Positions 60,478 through 64,000 of a stretch of 64,000 nt of DNA are shown one piece after another; positions within the stretch are counted from its first letter, which is position 1; each line of letters begins with the position of its first letter. Source of the DNA: Allomuricauda sp. TMED12. Lineage in GTDB: Bacteria > Bacteroidota > Bacteroidia > Flavobacteriales > Flavobacteriaceae. The DNA lies in assembly GCA_002167435.2 (NCBI GenBank), contig NHBR02000002.1, positions 1-64,000 on the forward strand, in the 5' to 3' direction. Made by a program: the position numbers and the translations under genes. Below the pieces are notes generated by a model. That model did not search any database. It was not told the DNA's origin and saw only the letters and a program-made list of their open reading frames with translations.

Positions 60478-61008
60478 TCATTCAGGTTTGTGTACCTCCA
60501 ATTCAATTTCGATCATAAATTCTGGAAGTGCCAATTCCTTTACTCCGAGCCAAGAACCGGCTGGAAAGTTAGTAGTGTAAATCGAGCTTCTATAGGCTGC
60601 ATTTTCAATAAATGATGCCATATCTGTAGTAAATATGTTTTCAACCACTACATCGTCAAATGTACAACCATAGTGAGTCAATATTTTCTCCAAATCGGCG
60701 TAGCAATTCTTCATTTGCTGACCTAGATCACCAATTGCGGTTGGATTCCCTTCATCATCCATACTTACAGCACCGGAAATTTTTATGTCGTTTCCTATTT
60801 TAACAGCATGTGAGTATCCGTAAGCTTGCTCTAGCTCAGGTCTTAGTTGAAAATATTCAGGTTTTTCAGACTCTACGATTGTAATCCCTTGTTCAATTTC
60901 TGGGATTAATTCCTTTTTTTCTTTCTTACAACTTTGAAATACTAGAATTGTTGAGCAAAATATGAAAATTAAGATGAATCGGTGGTTGAGGTTGTTTGGT
61001 TTTTTCAT
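60478..61008 (-). CDS. RidA-family lipoprotein lacking the catalytic-type Arg
   Basis: 176 residues with a lipoprotein signal (ILIFIFCSTILVFQSCKKE, Cys27). The RidA fold is intact (YGYSHAVKIGNDIKISGAVSMD; MKNCYADLEKILTHYGCTFDD; VVENIFTTDMASF; FMIEIELEV). RidA imine deaminases carry Arg in the PARS motif (E. coli Arg105). Here the equivalent is PAGSW, so that Arg is Gly. RidA is normally cytosolic; this one is predicted to be membrane-anchored outside the cytoplasm. A different ligand or activity is likely. Confidence 0.85.
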   Translation of the reverse strand: MKKPNNLNHRFILIFIFCSTILVFQSCKKEKKELIPEIEQGITIVESEKPEYFQLRPELEQAYGYSHAVKIGNDIKISGAVSMDDEGNPTAIGDLGQQMKNCYADLEKILTHYGCTFDDVVVENIFTTDMASFIENAAYRSSIYTTNFPAGSWLGVKELALPEFMIEIELEVHKPE

Positions 61009-61044
61009 AATGATGTTTATTTGTTTTCTATTTTTTTAAATGGT

Positions 61045-61290
61045 TTATTCAGTCATTGGGGAATCTGAAACCTGACTTGGCAAAGGCATTTCTGTTACGG
61101 GTGCATCCCAGACCACTTTCTACTCTCCATCAATTTTTTTCCAAAGGTTCCCCTTATCTTCCATTTTGGGTATTGGCAATGTCTCATTTGGCGAAAATGT
61201 CAGGGTGTATTTTCCGTATGCTGTGGATAAATCACGGCTAGCTTTTACTTCTTGGGTATCGATATTGAATTGCCATTTTCCATGATGACG
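61045..61290 (-). pseudogene. Decayed SnoaL/DUF4440-like gene remnant
   Basis: Minus strand, ending TAA at 61045. The frame reads GKWQFNIDTQEVKASRDLST, then YGKYTLTFSPN, NLWKKIDGE, an in-frame TAG where Trp is expected, KVVWDAPVTEMP, then the stop. The GKYxxxWKKxxDGxWKVxxD pattern is the C-terminal end of SnoaL/DUF4440 (NTF2-like) proteins. No 5' part exists: about 18 bases separate it from the penicillin acylase stop and an in-frame stop lies there. A remnant, not a gene. Confidence 0.65.
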
Positions 61291-61307
61291 TTAATGATTC
61301 AAAAATG

Positions 61308-63713
61308 TTAATTTTTTGGAACCAAAAATTCTTTACCAACTGTTGTCGCCTCGATTTTATCCCTTGAATAATACACTGGAAAATATTTGTCATTGGCCCA
61401 ATCTTCGAACAGATTTTGGTAGAATGAACTCTCTGGGTCGCCGGATTGCCCCGGTGAATTAGTCCCAACGGATTGATCCCAGTCGTTTACGTCAACAATA
61501 ATCCTGAAGGTAGCACCGGATGTTTGGTTGTCATTGCTTCCGGTTACCCCAGGAGTGTATTGGTTGCCTCCCCTTGGTAATTTGGCGGTGTTCAATTTAG
61601 CTTGTAGCTCTGCATTGACTACCTTGCCCAAGGGATGTACAATTTGGACATGTTTGTAATCATCTCGTCCATATTTCCATGTTGTTATATCCGTTCCAAA
61701 TTTACCGGATAGACCATTGACGGCAGAAATAAAGGTTTCCGTTAAAAACCGATTTCTTTTATCCGTGGCATTTTGACCAAATTTTGACTTGGGATGATGT
61801 ATCCATTCCATTAACTTGTTCATTTGTATTCTGGAAATGACGGATTGCACTTCAGGATTTGGAAAATAATCAAAGTAGCCGTTAAGCAACTCTCTTTCCC
61901 AAGCAACATATACTGCTGCTTCACTTGAATTTTTATCCAAGATATAATCCCAGGCCAACAATTGTTGTTGTGCCTGCTTTTGTAAATCATCGGTGAAGGT
62001 GTGATTTTTCAGGAGTGGGACAAGGGAACGAGCTGGTATGGACAGATAATCTGTTTGTAATGCCTTCATGTCCTCCATGGTCAATTTTTCGCCCGACCCC
62101 AAAACTTCTTTCAGCCTATCCCCACGAAAAGGATCGCTCCACATGTATCCAATGGCATCCCACTCCGTATAGTTTTCCGATGTTACATTTTGATTAGCGG
62201 TGGCAATAAAACCACTTGTGGGATTGTAATCATGTGGTTTCTGTTTGATGGGAAGGTACCCATCCCACTCATACCTACCGTCTCCGGGAACAGGTACTAG
62301 GCCACTGAAATTTTTGCGGATAGGTGCAATTCCTACCGCTTGCCAACCAATATTTCCATTCTTGTCCGCCCAAATCATATTTTCCCCAGGAATATTACTG
62401 TAGTTGCATGCATCCCTGAACTCTTCCCAATCTTTGGCCTGATTCATCCTTAAGGAAGCTAAATAAGGGGAGCTTCCAGGTTCCATCCAGGCACAGCGTA
62501 CAGCATAGGCGACATGGTTCAAGGAATCTATATAGGTAACCGGTCCATGCCTAGTGTATCTTAGTTCCACCTCGGCATCATCACTGTTTTTAACGGGAAT
62601 CGTTTCATGGATTACTTTCATGTCTTCCCAGCCATCTTTGTATTTATATTGATTGAGATTGTCAGGGTTTAATTCATAGACCATCAAATCTTCTCCATCC
62701 GTACGGAAAACGGTCAATCCCCAAGCACCATATGGATTGTGACCAATCGATATGCCAGGAATCTCTGGTTCACCACCACCGATTACATCCCAACCGGGGG
62801 CAGATAAATGCACCCAATAACGAAGGGAGGGAACTGCCAAGGTTCTGTGCGGGTCGTTGGCCATATAGGTGTGCCCGTTTTCGGAAAGTGAAGGATCTGT
62901 TACCCAATTGTTACTCCCTATCCACATTTTGTCCGCTTCTGATGGATTGATTTTCAGCTCGGCATTAAGACTTACACTTGGTTCGACACGATATTCCGGT
63001 TGAATGTCTTCGGGTTTAAATTTTACGGAAGTTCGATAGGCCTCATATAGTTCCAATATATCATCACTCAATAGCTCTGGGTCAATTGCGGGATCCAAAT
63101 CTAAAATGGGCTCTTTGGGATGAAACCAATAATATTCTTTGACCTTCTCAGGGCCTAATTTGGCAACCGCCCTTCCTATGTCCAATTCGGATGTTATGTT
63201 GCCCAGTAAGCCCTGATGTCTTGAAATGACCACTTCAGGTGTCCATTTTTGAGGTAAAATATCTAAAGCCTTGAAGGTTACGGGCAATAATTCCGGGTTT
63301 TGTAGGACTTCTTCAATATATGCGTTTACCCCATTGGTATAAGCCGTGATGATTTCTTCCCCATCGGGATGATAGTGTTGCATTTCGGTCTTCATATCTC
63401 CCCTGAATTTGAACAAACGGGTTCCGATATCCCTTTTCAGTTCTCTTTCGCCCAGAATTTCCGCAACTGTTCCCGTGGCCTGTCTTCGCCATATTTCAAA
63501 TTGAAACAGACGGTCTTTTGCGGCATAATATCCTTGTGTGAAAAACAGGTCGTGTTGGTTGTTGGCATAAATGTGGTTGATACCGACTTCATCACGAAGT
63601 ACCTCCACTTTATCCGTCAGACCATCAATTTGAACAGTATTGGTACCCTCTTGTTTTTTGCAGGAGGTGACGATAATAATAAGTGAAAATAGGAAACTTC
63701 GAAATGTCTTCAT
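61308..63713 (-). CDS. Penicillin acylase-family Ntn-hydrolase lipoprotein
   Basis: 801 residues from ATG 63713, lipoprotein (FLFSLIIIVTSCKKQ). The N-terminal A-chain has HIYANNQHDLFFTQGYYAAKDR and FQFEIWRRQATG. The autocleavage site is MWIGSNNWV, with Ser267 as the mature N-terminal nucleophile. The B-chain continues NDPHRTLAVPSLRYWVHL and ends with RGGNQYTPGVTGSNDNQTSG and the conserved DQSVGTNSPGQSGDPESSFY. Members hydrolyse amides such as penicillins, acyl-homoserine lactones or N-acyl lipids. Here it is periplasmic or surface-anchored; the substrate is open. Confidence 0.92.
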   Translation of the reverse strand: MKTFRSFLFSLIIIVTSCKKQEGTNTVQIDGLTDKVEVLRDEVGINHIYANNQHDLFFTQGYYAAKDRLFQFEIWRRQATGTVAEILGERELKRDIGTRLFKFRGDMKTEMQHYHPDGEEIITAYTNGVNAYIEEVLQNPELLPVTFKALDILPQKWTPEVVISRHQGLLGNITSELDIGRAVAKLGPEKVKEYYWFHPKEPILDLDPAIDPELLSDDILELYEAYRTSVKFKPEDIQPEYRVEPSVSLNAELKINPSEADKMWIGSNNWVTDPSLSENGHTYMANDPHRTLAVPSLRYWVHLSAPGWDVIGGGEPEIPGISIGHNPYGAWGLTVFRTDGEDLMVYELNPDNLNQYKYKDGWEDMKVIHETIPVKNSDDAEVELRYTRHGPVTYIDSLNHVAYAVRCAWMEPGSSPYLASLRMNQAKDWEEFRDACNYSNIPGENMIWADKNGNIGWQAVGIAPIRKNFSGLVPVPGDGRYEWDGYLPIKQKPHDYNPTSGFIATANQNVTSENYTEWDAIGYMWSDPFRGDRLKEVLGSGEKLTMEDMKALQTDYLSIPARSLVPLLKNHTFTDDLQKQAQQQLLAWDYILDKNSSEAAVYVAWERELLNGYFDYFPNPEVQSVISRIQMNKLMEWIHHPKSKFGQNATDKRNRFLTETFISAVNGLSGKFGTDITTWKYGRDDYKHVQIVHPLGKVVNAELQAKLNTAKLPRGGNQYTPGVTGSNDNQTSGATFRIIVDVNDWDQSVGTNSPGQSGDPESSFYQNLFEDWANDKYFPVYYSRDKIEATTVGKEFLVPKN

Positions 63714-64000
63714 GGTAAATATTGTTGGTTTCTGTTTGTTCTTGTGCATTTTTAATTCTTTTTCAATACGTTATATGAATTGCACCACCAGATAATTGAA
63801 TTCCGTCATGTAATCGTTTGATTCGTGGAACCAAGAAAGGTCCAGATAGACCAATTTCCTGAACGCCAAGGTTTTTAATTGCTCCATATTGGATTGTTTG
63901 GTTATTGCAGGGCAATACTTTTAAGGTCAACAAGTATTACATTTTATTTGTAACTAAGATAAGGAATCTATTCTCTTAATGGATGTATTATGCTATTGGG
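63714..64000. other. Intergenic region at the right edge
   Basis: 287 bases upstream of the penicillin acylase gene. It holds only a 38-codon minus-strand frame (63771-63887, MEQLKTLAFRKL...) with no recognised family and no ribosome-binding site. I see no RNA gene, repeat or complete promoter in it. Confidence 0.4.

Noticed and set aside
61056-61241. Plus-strand 61-codon frame between the RidA-like and acylase genes
   Set aside because: It is the shadow of the NTF2-like remnant on the other strand, which makes better protein sense.
63771-63887. 38-codon frame at the right edge
   Set aside because: Too short, no recognised family, no ribosome-binding site; likely chance.
1-64000. CRISPR arrays, tRNA and rRNA genes, insertion sequences, prophage
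   Set aside because: I looked through the intergenic regions on both strands and found no regular spaced repeats, cloverleaf-like stretches, transposase or phage genes.

Overview
The window reads as an ordinary chromosomal stretch of a marine-type Flavobacteriaceae bacterium (Bacteroidota); an Allomuricauda/Muricauda-like genus is a guess from gene style only. Supporting signs are promoters of the Bacteroidota form (TTG, about 19-21 nt, TAnnTTTG) in front of rpmE2, rpmH, mtaB and others, many Cys-lipobox lipoproteins, single-chain PurL, the Bacteroidota-type GlmU-like protein, DUF4199, cysteine-free L31, and a family of short intergenic repeats with the core CTTCGACTGCGCTCAG. I see no rRNA, tRNA, CRISPR array, insertion sequence or phage gene.

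Layout. 0-12 kb: a surface lipoprotein with cadherin-like and BspA-type (DUF285) repeats, an acyl-CoA synthetase, purL, an exported AbgB-like M20 amidohydrolase, an RsmB-like rRNA methylase and a BNR-repeat lipoprotein. 12-14 kb: an ECF sigma factor (TTG start), an acidic membrane protein in the anti-sigma position, and a Spy/CpxP-like exported protein, closed by a UUCG-loop terminator. 14-19.4 kb: an apparent operon DUF4199 - GT2 glycosyltransferase - phosphohexomutase - MsbA-like ABC exporter. 19.5-24.8 kb: rpmE2, a GlmU-like protein, an S41 protease, a LamG/DUF1080-like exported protein and an ankyrin-like exported protein.

24.8-27.8 kb is an operon of four exported or membrane proteins: a small CKVRN-motif protein, a SoxB-like metallo-esterase lipoprotein, DoxX and a signal-peptide-bearing DsrE. 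An 18-bp perfect palindrome (Crp/Fnr-like) lies in front and a strong terminator behind. It looks like an undescribed periplasmic sulfur (or nucleotide) module. Next to it is a lone AT-rich ORC/Cdc6-like ATPase gene (27.9-29.4 kb). 29.6-40 kb carries glycan and hydrolase genes (GH51, ChbG/YdjC, class-C serine hydrolase, amidohydrolase, GH29) plus a YgiD-YceI-AraC group.

40-50.2 kb: mtaB, a GNAT protein, an alpha/beta hydrolase, an MltD-like transglycosylase, then accessory genes lying between mltD and a TPR membrane gene. At 45.72-45.97 kb sit a degraded 3' end of the TPR gene and, head-to-tail with it, a second copy of the 3' end of mltD. This is what a tandem duplication of the mltD/TPR convergent junction would leave, with separate cargo now in each copy of the gap (a lipoprotein in one; lipoprotein, M23 peptidase and di-haem cytochrome in the other). 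50-60.3 kb: rpmH, carB, two small exported proteins and a complete RND tripartite efflux operon. 60.5-63.7 kb: a lipoprotein RidA homologue lacking the usual Arg, a decayed SnoaL/DUF4440-like remnant and a penicillin acylase-family lipoprotein.

All calls come from reading motifs and sequence by eye; no database search was run.
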